Notes: generated from the letters alone by a model not told the origin. Counted from the stretch's first letter, positions 45,416 to 63,580 are shown. The stretch: 64,000 nt of DNA from Myrica gale (GCA_963930655.1 OZ005602.1:1371501-1435500); one strand, 5' to 3'. Made by a program: numbers and translations.

Positions 45416-46966
45416 TTATGTTTGTTTTGAGTAAAAATGTAGGATTTTAGAGAAGTTGTGAATTTTTATGTTGAATAGTGTTTTATTGGTGTTTGTGTAA
45501 AGTGTAGAGAGAAATGATTTGATGTAATTGTTTAATAAAAAAGTATTGGAGTTATGTGAAAAAGTATAGAGAGAGAATTTATGTTGAATAAAAAATTAAA
45601 AAATTGTTAGAGATTGTGTAAAATATATTGGTGTTTGTGTTTGAATTCTGAATATGTTCGGTGGTAGATTTATAAATATACTTAGGGCTTGTTTGGGAAT
45701 GGGGTCGTGGTTCTAATTCAAGGTTCAACTTTGGGTTTTGGTTTCAAAAGTTGAACCCAGGCTCAACTGAGCTCAACTTACGGCAGGACCTGCCAGATCA
45801 CACCTGCCAGATGGGAAATGACACCAGCACGCCTTTCTGTCGCTCACCCTATGCATTCTAACTTGACACATGCATTAATTGTGCTGACAGTTAAAATATA
45901 TTATCATTCTATATATTTTTTTGTGTGAAGTTTTATGTTTATTTTTTCCTTTTATATAGCTTTATTTTTTATACTTTTGTTCCACGTTTAATGACGTCTG
46001 CTTGTCCAGAGGGCATTCGCGCGACGCTCGTTAACAAGCTCGCGCGATGTCTTCTTCTTCTAGACCAAGCAACAATTCGGGAATGGGTCTATGGGGGATT
46101 TTCACACGCTTTCTTTTAAATTCTAAATGCTCGTGCAAATTAACCATTTTTCTCGTATGAAAAACTCAATTTTTTTTGGGAATAGATCTCTTTACGCGTG
46201 ATTTCTTCTCTCCATTGGGAATTCGCTCGACGAACGTAGGCAAGCCTGTGTGAGCAACAAAGAGGATATGCAGAGAAATTCTTTAGCGGAGAAGTTTAAA
46301 TTAAAAAAGAGGAGATGAACTGAGCACCCACACACACGAGAAATCCATGAAAGACGAGAGCAAGGTTCTCTAAGAGATTTTTTCTTTGCTGTTACGCTGG
46401 GATCTATACTACCGTGGGCAAGAGAGATGAGATTGAAGGTGTAGTTCTCCACAAAAAAAAAAGTAGGAGGAAGACGGGCTATTCCAGAATCCACTCGCAA
46501 GAGTTTTCTCAAGCAACCAGTTTTACTGCCAAGAGGAGTCGATTCCAACTGTCTTTGTACTCTACACGAAGCTAACTGATGGAGCGTCGTCAATTTTCCC
46601 AGTTCACCAATTCGATAATGAAAGAAAGAATGGGGAAGGAGAGGAAATGAGGTGTCACACCACCCCGAATATTTAAGTGCGCATTTGCGCGACAAACGTG
46701 TTGATTAAAACGTGTCATGTACTGTAGTATGCAGAGTGCGAATATCCATGTACGACTTTTATCTATGTAGCAGGTTAACGTTGAAACGCTTTTAAGACAA
46801 CGCCGATTAAAAGATGACACGTGCGTGTGTCACCGTAGCCCTTAACTCAGCCAAACGCTCGTTCAACAAATTGGATTTGAACCAGGTTTTGAGCCCAAAA
46901 CCAGAACCACGACCCGTTCCCAAACAAGCCCTTAAAATCTTGAAAAAATTGTGAAAAAGAACACAT
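45416..46966. mobile_element. AT-rich MITE, copy B, split by a Harbinger-type element
   Basis: 45416-45684 matches copy A at 39884 block for block. The matching tail (AAATCTTGAAAAAATTGTGAAAAAG against AAATCTTAAAAAGTGTGAAAA in copy A) resumes after the Harbinger-type insertion at 46935. Non-coding. Confidence 0.75.
45685..46931. mobile_element. PIF/Harbinger-type non-autonomous element
   Basis: Inverted ends GGGCTTGTTTGGGAATGGG and, read from the right on the other strand, GGGCTTGTTTGGGAACGGG continue as GTCGTGGTTCT on both sides. TTA duplications flank it (45682-45684 and 46932-46934). The 1.25 kb interior has no recognisable transposase. GGGCTTGTTTGG ends with TTA sites are typical of Tourist/Harbinger elements. 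Confidence 0.85.
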
Positions 46967-47359
46967 CAGTATCTTTCATTTGGAGCAAATATCAAGAAAA
47001 CGAGTCAAGTTGTGAAAGTTTGACGGATCCCGGTCACACGTCGTTGCGCCCGGATTCTGCAGTTGACAAACTGATGTGACAAATACTGTAGTCTGAATTT
47101 TTTAATTAAAATAATTGTACGAACCGCGGAGCAATATGATTGGCAAGTGCTTAATATAATAACAATGCATGGGTTAGTTCCTATGTGCTCCGAAACCGTT
47201 GAGCTTTTAATCTCCATTGGTGCATTAACGTGTTTAAATTAGAATAATCTTGTCGGCATGACCCTGAGGCAGCAGGTGATCATGTTGCTTTATATATGAT
47301 AGGTGTTTGAAAGTGTCGCTGGTCCCATCACTTGAGACTTCATATATATGCTGCACAGC

Positions 47360-48535
47360 CAGTGAAAAATAGGACTTAAGTGAAGGGGGCAAACTCCTAA
47401 GATAAATGACATCTCAAAATTTTTTCCTACGTAATGCAAAAAATGTTTTAGAGTTAAAATATAAAAAATTAAGAACTAAAAGCAATAAAAATATCAAAAT
47501 ACATGTACCGTACTATTTGTTGAGACTGCAAGGTGGCAATTGGATCATACATTTTTGCATATTCTGAAAACGTTACAAAATAACTACATTCTCAACAGTT
47601 TCTAAAATTACCCTCTCGATATATACTACCAAGCTATTATTCATTCATTCATTCTCCATCTTATTACACAACTCAGTCTTGATAATTTTCATCGCAGAGA
47701 ACACTCTCTCAACGGTTGCGGTCGCAACTGGTAAGACCAATGTCAAGCCTTTGTTATCAAAAACTTATTCATTATCTAAACAAAATAAAACAAAAATAAA
47801 CAAATAAAAAATTCAACAATTCACAAAAACCAACAATTCACAAATTCAATTTCAATTTTAAAAACATCTCAAAATCCAACAAAATCAGCATAAGCTCTAA
47901 CCTCCAATCTCCAATAATTCATAAAAACCAACATAAGTCCTAACCTTCAATCTCCAACAATTCACAAAAACAACCATCCAATATCAACTAACAATCCACT
48001 AGAACATTTTCTAAATTTCTAATAAGATTTTAGTATACAAATTACATGAACAAACCCACCACCAACTTCAAAATTAACCAGAAGAAAAAATTGAGCAATG
48101 TCTGAAAATTTGACCAAATTGCAATATAATCCGAAATTAAACTAGGAACAGTGGAAAGCAGGAACACATTACATAAACGACTGAGGATAACAAGAAATTA
48201 AAGCAACATAGACAAATTAATATAATAAAAAAGAAAACAAAGATAGAAACTAATTAACCAAAGCCACCATATATTAATATAATTATATTCATTCAGCAAA
48301 CCGTAACAAGACAAATTTATAAAAGTGCCTGGTAAGTGCTCCGTTTCTGTTTTATTTTATTGTTTGTATTTTTTTTTTTCAAAAAGAGGGTGAAAGGGCC
48401 AAAGGGGGGGGGGCGGGCTGAGTTGGGTCAAAGGGACAAACCTTGCTGCTGTTAACAAATATGTATATAAAATAAAAATTACAGAACGAAGGGGTGGCAA
48501 GCGCCCCCCCTTGCCACCCCTTGGCTCCGCCACTG
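47360..48535 (-). mobile_element. hAT transposon relic (TTF-type zinc-finger transposase family)
   Basis: Right end TTGGCTCCGCCACTG; left end CAGTGAAAAATAGG. The flanks share GCTGC(A/G)CAGC (47350-47359 and 48537-48546), a likely diverged 8-bp-class duplication. On the minus strand, 47738-47590 encodes LTLVLPVATATVERVFSAMK then IIKTELCNKM, the C-terminal hAT dimerisation region, with one in-frame TGA and unbroken similarity on both sides (MNNSLVVYIER). Most of the transposase is deleted. This ties the CAGTGGCGG-type ends in the window to the hAT superfamily. Confidence 0.8.
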
Positions 48536-48546
48536 AGCTGCGCAGC

Positions 48547-51500
48547 AGCAGCTTGCTTGAAAAACAGACATTTGTCAAGTAAAGGATAGGTTCAAGCAAG
48601 GAACTTCAAGGTTGTTTCAAATCGTTACTTCTGGTGGCAGTCTAGCTAGCTAGAGCGTCCCCAAATATCCAAACTGATCAGTGACCAAAAGTCAAATTTG
48701 TTCTTGTTCCAATTGGAACGGTTATCGATCTTACTCTTGCATTGACGTGCAGTTAAGGTGTCCATAAGCTTGAAGCATATAGCGGCAGCACCAGATGCAG
48801 CGAGCCGTTTTTAGTGAAGTCTAGCGCTATAGATAGCTTCAAAATATGATGAAAGATGGTGAAGAAAATATGGAGGACGGTATACTTTCGATTTTTATTA
48901 AATAATCTCAATTATGACAGAAGAATACCCTGATTACATTGAAGACTAGGTAGACTCACTAACACAAATGAAAGAACTCAAATTACAAAAACTAACCTGC
49001 AAACCAATTAAAAACAATTAGCAGCAGGACTAAAATATAATATTATTATAACTAGTTTGTCAAGACATTTACTTATCTTGACAAATAGAAACCAGGTAAA
49101 TGACTAGCAGTAGCAGCAACAGCGGCTTGTGTTTATGATCAACATCAACTCTTCCATTTATTTGTTACTACGTGGCTATGTCTAGCGATCACTACGGATG
49201 AATTTGAAGGCCTTCTATCGACGAAGTTGATTGAATTTCAACAATGATATACTTTGTCACTATATGTATTGAAGAGCGATGAAGTATTCTTCATCGCTAA
49301 AAGCTTTTACCAACGCTTTAGTTGCAATTACTGAGTAATGGTCTTATATGGTCGCTATAGCATTTTTGCAACTAAATTTTGTCTCTTTAACAATGAAATA
49401 ACCGGTCAGTAAAACCCTCATTTGTTGTAGTAATATTCTTCCTTCTCTTCTAGCTAAAACTTTGGATGACTGCACATGGAGTCTTTCATACCCAAAAGAA
49501 TGACAATCCCATATCGCACTTTACCATCGACGGACCGGATCAGAAACTAATTAAGTTAGGGTTTAATGGTGGGTTTTGACAAAAGTGCTAGTTTAGTGAC
49601 TAATATATCGCCTAGCTAAATGGTGATACCTCTGAACTAGCTACTACAAATTAATATATACAATTTTCAAAACTGATTTTATTTATGGCCCCACTATAGA
49701 CAATTACTTTGGTCATTTTAAAAGGTTCTTAATTCCCAATAATATTTATCAATGTCCCAAATTTGCTTGCTTTATTTTCATACCCATATCGGTGTCATAT
49801 ATCTTTGGATTCCATAGATGATCCGCTTCTTAGCTAGTCAACCTATCTAGCACGAGAAGATTATTCTAAGACATCAACATCTGAGTTTCAACTTTTATCA
49901 TGCATTTTTTCTTTATCAGATAAAGACATAAAACATTTTTTTTATCGTCGAGACAGAATAAGTACCTATCCCACAAGAAACTCATTGCATGTATCTTTGA
50001 AAAGATTTTCCAAATGAATATATTAATTCTTCTTATAGCCAGTGGACGATCTCCTTGGTGGGTGTAATCTACTTTATGGATACGCTTTTTTCTTCTTTCA
50101 CGTGAGAATCTTCACAATAGTTGGGATAGTTTATGCATACTGGCTACCAGCTATTCGAAATAATTTATTGGTCTTCTCGAATCCTCTATGCGATCTGAGT
50201 TACTTGATTATGATAATCCAAGTATGGTTTGTCACTCTTCAGTTTAAAATGGAATTTCAGTGTTTGATATCGCTAACTTGGTCTATTTTATATATGTTTA
50301 ATTGACTAATTAGCTAGGGCAGTGATCTAAGTAATCTAAGTTTGAATTTGCCGTCCCAATGCCGAGAACATGGAACATGTACTACTCAGGCCGTTCAGAT
50401 CATGTCACATGGCAAGATAAGTCAATGTTTGGCCCAGCATGCTCACTTGCTCAGCATGGCTCCAATATGCATATTGTTCCTTAGATTTGTCATCATATTC
50501 TTTTTCTGTCTTTTTTTTTTGTTTTGACTTTTCCAACGTTATATATATACCAGATCCCCTAATTTCTACAAGAATCACATATTGGATAGATCTAATCTCG
50601 TTCTGGTATGCTATATCCTTCACATACGAAAGTACACACCAAATTTCAACCTTTTGGGGCTGCGACCAGTCAAATTTAAACAGCTTGTAGTTCGTAGTTT
50701 GATCTGAGAGATCAGAGCCAAATGATATGGGTCAAGATTGGCAAGAGAAGCAAACTGATAAGCCTCAAATGCAAACATCTTGCTTTTCTAGAACATGATC
50801 ATTCATTTGTAGGATAAGCTCATATGTACTTTACAATTGCTGAGGCACAACATATAGAAGTCTGAAAAGCTTAGGGCATGACTTCAACTTTTGAGGCGGA
50901 GCAATTTATCCTTCAGTCTCTCTTAAAACTTCAAGGCGGCCATGTAAATAAAAAAAAATCCCATTCGGATGGGGTTAAGGTGGCACCCTTTGGTACCATT
51001 GGATTTGCAAGATTTGTCGTTGTAATTTCAGTCCTGTCATTGTAGCTCGATTGGAATCAAGATGGCTCAACCTAGTATAAAAAGTCTGAATGTAACCAAT
51101 TTCTTTTTTGTATTATTATTTTTTATTACAATGTATTCGTTAACTATTGATTTTAGACGTTCGTAGTTTCTATGAAGTTTTTTTTTGTCAATTTTGATAT
51201 AAATTGATGTTTTGACATGAAAAATTATAATTTTATCTTCATAAGAATACAATTTCCATTTCCATTTAAATTGAAAACAATTTTTAAATTGATTATGTAA
51301 AGTAGTGAAATAAATAGTTAATCTGCGTAATTTAATAAAAATGTTGGAAACCTAAAGTATCAAGATATCATACTCCGACAGTTTAACTCTTTGTTTTTGT
51401 TTTATTTTCCTGAGTAAAGCTGTAATGATAATCGATTGGCTGTCAAGTTTACTAGACAGAGGCATTTTAAAAAAAAAAATTAAGATTTTTAAGATTTTGA

Positions 51501-54500
51501 TATAATTATGAATATTTCTGTAGATTAGAGTTTTATAAGTTTTTGTGTAAAAATTGGTTAAATTTTTAAAGATATTTAAAACTTTTCACCAACTTTTGTT
51601 TGGAGTTTGTAAAAAGATGTAGAGAGAGACGTGTTGATATAATTGTTTAATAAAAAAATATTGGAGTGAGATGAAAAAGTATGTAAATAGAAGGTTTGTA
51701 ATTTTTTTTAAAAGGTATTGAAATTTATGTGAAAAATTATTGGAGATTATGTAAAAGGTATTGGTGTTTGTGTAGAAAATTTTTAAACTTTTAGATATTG
51801 TTATATAAATTTTATTAAAGATATTTATATTCTATAATACCTTTGCAAAAGAAGTGCCAAACAACACCTTAAACTCCCACCACCTTCAGAAAAAAAAAAG
51901 AAGAAGAAAAATTGTGACATAGAGTTATGTCATTTAACTCTATCATTTAACGTATCATGCTTGTTTTCGTACCAGGCATGTGGGTGAGTCCTGGGGTTTG
52001 CGATCGCGTTAGTTTGGGACTCGGAAGTTACATATATTTCAAAGATCAAACGATGGAGTAACAAATATCAGTATATCACCATTCGACTTTTGGATGAAGA
52101 ATTAAGCGTATAATACATATCCCCTAAATATCTTTAGATCGAACTGGTTAGATTCCCAGTATGTAGAACCACGTAGGAGGAAGACGGGCTGTCCTTTTAA
52201 CTCCTTACAAGAAACTATATACACATCCGCCAGCAGGAAAACAGGTAGGAGCCTGCGACAGAGCAGAAGTCCTCTCCAAACCATAAATCAGCATGGCATC
52301 TATACATCATCAGTAGGCATTCACCAATCACCCACATGCCTCGAAAGACTTATACCCCTTTAAAACCCAGAGCAGCAACCCATGAACACTACATATAATA
52401 TATATATAGCAGGCACGTGAAGGCCAGAGTGTACTAAAAGAGCATTCCCTCAGTAGCCCCAGTAGAAAAACACATGAAATATTTACTCAAGTTATGACTT
52501 ATAGTGGTCCTAACGTGAGCTAGTACAATTCCAAGCTGGGACGTCTGCGTCCCAATTCGATCTCTATGTGCAAGAATTTCAAATTTTGGGTGGGGTGTTC
52601 AAATCAGCCTCAATTTTTATTGGGATCCTTATCCTTTTCTTATCACCTATTATATATCGCTCTAGGCCTACATGTATGGAAAGTTCATTGTAAACCTAAT
52701 TTTCTCAAAATAAATTGCACATACGTTAAAGAAGTTCTTGGTGAGTTAAAATATATTCCTGTCTAATCATCAATTGTCTGGGTCCAGCTCTGTTTAACAG
52801 AACAAGTTTTTTTTTTGGGCAAACCTAATTATCTTTAAGAGATGCTAACATTAATCTAAACAAAGTTCTGTATACGTAGATATGAATATCTATCTATCCC
52901 TATCAAACATGGCCCATGTGTATATATATATACACGGGTTCCATGCAGCACTCATTAATTAAGTTTCTCAGTCCAACCAATAATCTACCTTAATTTAATC
53001 ATATATTATATATCTTGATTAGTGGGATTGAAGAACTTGTATCAATATCAGCTGATCATGGCTGCTTATGTATTTATGTATATAGTAATTATCAATAATA
53101 TTGGCACGGTCAAATTTAATGAAAGAATATTACATATTTCCAGTTTTATCATCTCATTAGTACTGTTCTCAACGTTCTCAGTTTTCACCAAATAGAAGAA
53201 TCGACAAGTATATATATAGATATATATTCACTCGGCATGCAGGCTCTTGTGTTTTGGCATGCATGTTTCCAGTACATGCAAGCTTCCCAAATGTGGAGGC
53301 AACAGAATCCATCACATCCAAAACTTAAAGATCATAACATAACCGAATACAATGACTCAATGAGAATACATAAAATCTGGTCAAGTGGTGTAGTCTGGAG
53401 TGCAAAGTGTCAGAACCCTCCAATAATTGGAGGGACAAAAAGTACATTTAACCATGCAAGTCGACCTCTCGATCAAGCTGTGTTCAAAAGGACAATATTT
53501 ACAAAAACGAAAGGGAAAGAAATTAAAAGTCCTCATTAGATTGGCCATGCATTTCGCACCAAGCAGTCTATAGCGAGCGAATGAGTCATTGTTCTTATCT
53601 CAATAGCATGATCTTAAGCCCTGGTCGGCTATAATTCATTTGAAGAATAGTCTTTCTTCTAGAATCAATACCTTATCCGCTGGACAGAAATAGTGATCCT
53701 AATCCAAGACTTCTTTATTTATTGCATAACCACGAAAATGTCTCAGCCAGAAAATTTTAAATGAGATTTTCTCCCATCGATCTTTACACTATTGGCCATC
53801 GAGATCAGGTAGCTAGTTGTCACAGATCATGGAGGATTTCAGATAGATATCTGTGCATAGACTGGATGGTTGTTTTTCTATGACTATGAGGGTGTTTAGT
53901 TAATTTAGAGTAGAGATTCAAACCTTACCATTGCCAGCATTAATCGGCCTGGACTTCAGTGGCAAGCTAGCTTGTTGAAGAGATTAACTGAACCCCCTTA
54001 CCTAAACATATATTGTGCCGAAGGAATATTAATTATAAGTGCATATATATTCGAATGATCATCATATTCTAATTCAGAAGCTGATCAAGACTTATAAAAG
54101 GGATATTTGTGCTCGTGACTGACTATTCGTTGCGATCAATTATATCAGATGTGGACATTTTAATGCTGCTTCCTGGTATTTCTTATAGAGGGTACGAGCT
54201 GCTACAGGGACGGGATGGACACGTTTTTATTGAGATGGGAAATTAAAGGGAGTGCCTGATCATGACGTGTTTTTCGAGAACTACCGGACAACATTAAACG
54301 ACAGAACTACCTACATACATACATGCATGTATGTATACATCCAATTATAACGTGGTTTTAACGTTAATGGATAAATGTAAGGGATAACGTGGATTTAGTT
54401 CCGTCGTATGCAAATTATAAATTTTGTTAATGTCATTTTAGAAAATAATAAAATCAATCTCTGATGGAATACCAACGAGAAACAAAATTGAGTTACAGAG

Positions 54501-55638
54501 ACTAAATTTATGATTTTCATATCATAAGGGCTAAATCGATTTTTGCGTATAGTACATGGTCTAATTTTACATTTATACCTAACAGTAAATATGACAAAGG
54601 ATTTGCAAAAAAAAAAATTGTGAGGTCCGAAAACTTAATTATTAGATTTAGTTTAAAGTTTTTGTATTTCAAATGTTTTTGGATTTTCCCAAATATACGT
54701 AGAAACGTCTCTTTAATTTGTTCCTCCCGCTTAGTAGACTTCTCGAACTGATATTTTGCCATCCCGTCACATGATCCGCCGGCCTGACACTTGTGTCTTT
54801 TAGTGAAATACTTAATTAATTTGCAGTATAAGTCTCTCTCTATATATATTTGTTTATTTTTTTTTAATTCTCCACTGTGCTAATTAATAATTAATTACAT
54901 ATATATATCATTTAATGTTTAAGAGAGAAATTTAACCTATACCCTAATCTTTATTTAATTTCTCTCCATCAAAAAAATTGGCATTTGAAGGATGAGACGA
55001 AAAAAGAAGAAGAAAAAAGTCATTTTGAACTCTCAAACTATCAATGAAATTTTAAGTAGTTGTCTAAATTATCAATCTTGACATATTATGTTCTATAAAT
55101 TTAACAATTAATCAAATTGCGCCTTGAAATAAAATTTGAGAGTCAAAATTGGACCACATAGCTCATTCATAATACTCGTGATACGAGTTTGAGCGTTAAA
55201 TCTTGTTTAGGAGCGTACATTAATAAAATTTAGTAGTTCGCCAAGTATCAAATGTGGTAGTTAGATCCTTATTTAAAATTATATTAGTACTCAAAGCATA
55301 TAAAATGAGTTTTTCCCAAAAGAATTCAACATATACGAGTTAATTAGATAAATAATTAACACGAGGTTATTAAATTGAGTTTTTGTTTTTTTCAGAAAAT
55401 TGATCTTTTCAAGGACGGGCATATATATGTCATGGGCTGTCATTTTCCTTGATTTTTTTTTTTAAGTACTTGTATTACTTGTCATGGGCTGTCATTTTCC
55501 TTCATTTCTTTTATTTAAACAATTGGTTTGCCGTCAGCGGGCTTCGTGTACAGTTTCCTTTTCAATGTTGATGTACTATTTCGCAATTGACCATACCAAA
55601 AAAAGAGAAAAATAATTATTTATTTAGCGTTGGTGCTC
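48547..55638. other. Long AT-rich intergenic region, no gene seen
   Basis: About 7 kb with no supported gene. Open frames are short and without motifs. An old AT-rich MITE related to copies A and B lies at about 51500-51830 (shared TTGTTTAATAAAAAAATATTGGAGT). A possible CACTA-type end, CATTTGTTGTAGT, lies at about 49421-49433 beside GTCGCTATAGC and TCGCTAAA subrepeats. A short palindrome of TACATACATGCATGTATGTA occurs at about 54310-54330. Confidence 0.45.
51500..51830. mobile_element. Old AT-rich MITE related to copies A and B
   Basis: It shares TTGTTTAATAAAAAAATATT, GATGAAAAAGTATG and GGTATTGGTGTTTGTGTA with 39884-40186, but is more diverged and has irregular ends. Confidence 0.5.
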
Positions 55639-55645
55639 TATAAAA
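55639..55645 (+). promoter_or_regulatory. Probable TATA box of the beta-glucosidase gene
   Basis: TATAAAA lies 39 bp before the ATG, in CTCTATAAAACGCC. This leaves a very short leader; the position is close for TATA-to-start spacing, so transcription would begin only about 10 bases before the ATG. Confidence 0.5.
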
Positions 55646-55683
55646 CGCCATGCTAGTGCTATACTACGACATCAAAGTCAGAT

Positions 55684-60255
<4,572 letters not shown>

Positions 60256-60936
60256 TCGCGACGATGTTCATATATATATACTATCAAGAATTAAGATTGG
60301 ACCATCACCAATCAATAAACTGAAGATCATATGTAATTTCTTCGCCGGATGTGCTTTTTAAAAATAAGGTTTTTAGAATGACGTTCTTATAATTTTGTCT
60401 GACCATACTCTTACTTCGTTTGAATTTATGCACTAGTAATCAACGAATCTATAGACGACGGGTCGCTTTAGATCAAAGCCAATTTCTCAACTATATCTGT
60501 GTTTGAGCCAATAATATATAACAGCAGTCATTGCACCTCTTACATGTGCTGGACCAACAAACGACCTATCATATGGATCTCTCCAGATTGAGTTGGGTTC
60601 AGAAAGAGCCTATATTATTGGCCCAACTTATTGTGATTTCCAGGGCCACACTGGAGCCCATATCCACCAGGCCAGTCTTCATCTCAGATGCCTAGGACAA
60701 AACACAACGGAAATTACAATCTAGAAAAACAATAAAAAGAACCTCAAGGGCCAACGACAAGTTTATGGGCCAATAATAAAAGTGGTTATAATAGATGACA
60801 TATATATTTGAGAAGATTTGACCCTTTTAATGCATGAAAATTCAAAATATGAGTGATCTCGCAAGTAGCATATAATCTGATATCAAATATCGAATTTGGA
60901 CTAATTGCATGTGAAATTAATAGCATTGTATACAAA
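60256..60936. other. 3' flank of the beta-glucosidase gene
   Basis: 3' UTR followed by intergenic DNA. AATCAATAAAC at about 60310 could be a polyadenylation signal. No other gene is seen. Confidence 0.4.
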
Positions 60937-61735
60937 GGCGGAACCACGTTGTGACGATGGGGTCGGCCGACCCCCATCGCCCAAAAAATGTCAATTTCTT
61001 TTATATTTTCAGGAGTATGTAATGTAAATTATAGCTGGCTCGATGCAAGAGTGAGAGAGTATGCTATATTGTGATGAAGATAGAAGTTTAGGTTAGGTTC
61101 CTATTCATTGGGCGAGATGGATAGAGAGAGACAAACTTTAGTGGGAGATCATGTGTCTTATTCCTGGGTCACTGGGTGTGATCTAGATTGTGGGCTAAGT
61201 TGGTGAAGTTACATTTACTTGTCTAATGGAGGGGCATTACATGGAAAAGAGAAGTAAAAAAAAGTTCAGGTCTTTGTATTTTATTTGGTAGTATTTATAT
61301 AGTAGGGTTAAAGTATGATTTTGTTACCTTTGAAACTAGAGCTACACATAATTTTGTGTTCATCAATTCACATGTTAGAATAGATGAAAAATTTGAAAGC
61401 AGTAAAATCATTGTCCTGCATACAATAAACATTAACGGAAAGAGTTTCGGGATGAAAAAAAAGGAAAAAATAGCAATAGTTAATATGGTTTTGTAATTAA
61501 TTGTTGTTATTTATATTCATTACTTTGACATGTATGTTTGGTTAATTAATGATGGATATCTCAGTTAATATGGTTTTTTAATTGCCACCCCTTAGTATCA
61601 GCAAATAATACAATACGTGTATTTTAATATTTTTAATTTTTAATTTTAAATATTTTAACTCTTAAGATATTTTGTTGCCTTACGTAATAATTTTTTTATT
61701 AAAAGTACAACCATTTTCTATTAGATTCCTGATTC
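60937..61735. mobile_element. Possible hAT-family remnant
   Basis: Left end CAAAGGCGGAACCACG and right end CTGATTCTGCCATCG loosely match the CAGTGGCGG ends. The right subterminal part (TTTTAACTCTTAAGATATTTTGTTGCC) resembles that of the element ending near 26444. No coding content and no clear target duplication. Confidence 0.4.
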
Positions 61736-61848
61736 TGCCATCGATACTATGAGTATGTTTGAGCCCCAAAAATTTAGGTTTAATAATAACAAAATTCATT
61801 ACATAATTTTTTATTATTATAATATTTATTAAAAATCTTCTCTCTCTT

Positions 61849-62501
61849 TGTTAGAATTTTTTTTTTTACTTTAGATAAATGAGACACCCAATGGAAAAAC
61901 CCAATTGAATTTGTTTACATCTCATTATGAAAATAAAGATATAAGGGGGGTTATATTTATAACCCAACATTTTCCTACTCCCCACATTACTAAGCAATGT
62001 GAGACTCTTTACATTTCAACACTCCCCCGCAAACTCAAGGTGGACAAACCGACAAACCTTGAGTTTGAAGTTACAAAATAATTACAGGAAAAAAAATGAT
62101 TACAAAAAAATAATTACAAAGATTGCCGGTACTAAGCCTGGAAGTCACCAGTACTGCGCCGGGAGGTTTCCGGTACTGAGCCAGGAGAAAGCCAGTACTG
62201 AGCCGGGAGAAAGCCGATACTGAGTCAGAAAATTGCCGGTACTAAGCCAGGAGAAAGCCGGTACTAAGCCGGATGGTTGCCAAGGAGTAACCGGACTAAA
62301 GCCGAAAACCTCGCTCTGATACCATGTTAGAAATAAAAATTTTTATTTTAGATAAATGAGACACACAATGGAAAAACCCAATTGGATTTGTTTACGTCTC
62401 ATTTATGAAAATAAAGATACAAGGGGGGTTATATTTATAACCCAATATTTTCCTATTCCCCACGTTGCTAAACAATGTGAAACTCTTTACTTTTTTATCA
62501 A
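61849..62501 (-). mobile_element. Second TRIM-like element, reverse orientation
   Basis: Two similar LTRs of about 175 bp (61849-62021 and 62325-62501) have TGTTAGAA ends in + orientation. They share GACAC(C/A)CAATGGAAAAACCC and GGGGGGTTATATTTATAACC. The primer-binding site TGGTATCAGAGC (minus strand, 62324-62313) touches one LTR, and a purine tract (minus strand, at 62022-62040) touches the other. Flanking CTCT(T/A) may be the target duplication, but the right border is uncertain. The internal 290 bp is non-coding and partly made of tandem repeats. LTRs differ at several positions, so it is older than the TRIM at 4260 and of another family. Confidence 0.85.
62125..62280. repeat. Tandem repeats inside the second TRIM
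   Basis: About six units of 24-28 bp share GCCGGTACT(A/G)AGCC(A/G)GGAG with small changes. Confidence 0.85.
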
Positions 62502-63571
62502 CTCTAATTACATATCTTTCCTTTATAATATTTCCTAGACTCTAATACCTAAAGGCTGGCGCCTATATAAGGAGGGCACAAACAAAATACAATATTATCT
62601 TCATGCTTTAAGGATCTGGCCGACAAAAGCAATATCCGGGCTGTATCACTGAGATCACAGGACTGCCGAAAAAAAAAAGTAACCTTACAGTTCTGTGCCC
62701 GACAAAAGCAAATAAGTGACTGGTTCAAACTTTTTTTTAAAATTCACTCTTTTTTTTTTTACCGTTTCCAATAATTATTTTATTTATTTTAATATATTTT
62801 CATTTATCATAATAACTTTTAACATATTTTTTTATCAATCTCAAAAGAATCTACACTACTTTAAAAAAAACATAAAAATAAAAACGTGTTTTGAGATCTA
62901 AACCAAACTTAGCAGTTTTATCGCAGGCTAGTATTTTCCCCTTGGTTGAAAATTAAAGTTTTTTAATACGTAAATAATAAATATAATTTTTAAATTTTTA
63001 TTATAATTAAAATAAGCATAGTCAATGTTTACTTAACAACGTACTCTAACTTGAAAAATTATAAATTTTAATTTAAGAGTAAAAATCAAAATTTTATCAA
63101 TTATTTTAATTGAACTCGATGTGCCTTCAACCAGTAAGAGTCATTAATTATCATATCAATATTAAAACTTTCTATAATTTCTCTTTTTAATGTAAACAAT
63201 AAGATAGCATTTAATAAAGTCATTCCATTGTATTTTGAAAGTCTTGTTACAAAAAACGGACAAGAAGGATTTTGTGTCAAATGCAATTAAAATTATAAAA
63301 TTATACTATATAAAATGCTCATAAATGATTGACAAAGATACAAAATAATTTTAAAATTTAGCCACGTTATCAAAGACAAAAAAACACAATATTTAATCAA
63401 TTGAATCTAAAAACAAGAAAGGTAGACAAATTTTTCTCTTTGTTAATTATCGCATATAAATATAGATTATTAATATTTTAATTAGATAATAATAATTAAA
63501 TGTTCTACGCTTTGGAATTCTAAATTGAAGAGGAATTATGGAAAAGCTCGTAAAACGATAGACATATGTGT
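62502..63571. other. Intergenic AT-rich DNA, no gene seen
   Basis: No coding region, RNA gene or clear element. Open frames are AT-driven. Confidence 0.4.
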
Positions 63572-63580
63572 GCATGTACA

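Noticed and set aside
50042-50690. Open frames with hydrophobic stretches
   Set aside because: AT-rich composition gives F/Y/I-rich translations; no motif, splice context or family resemblance.
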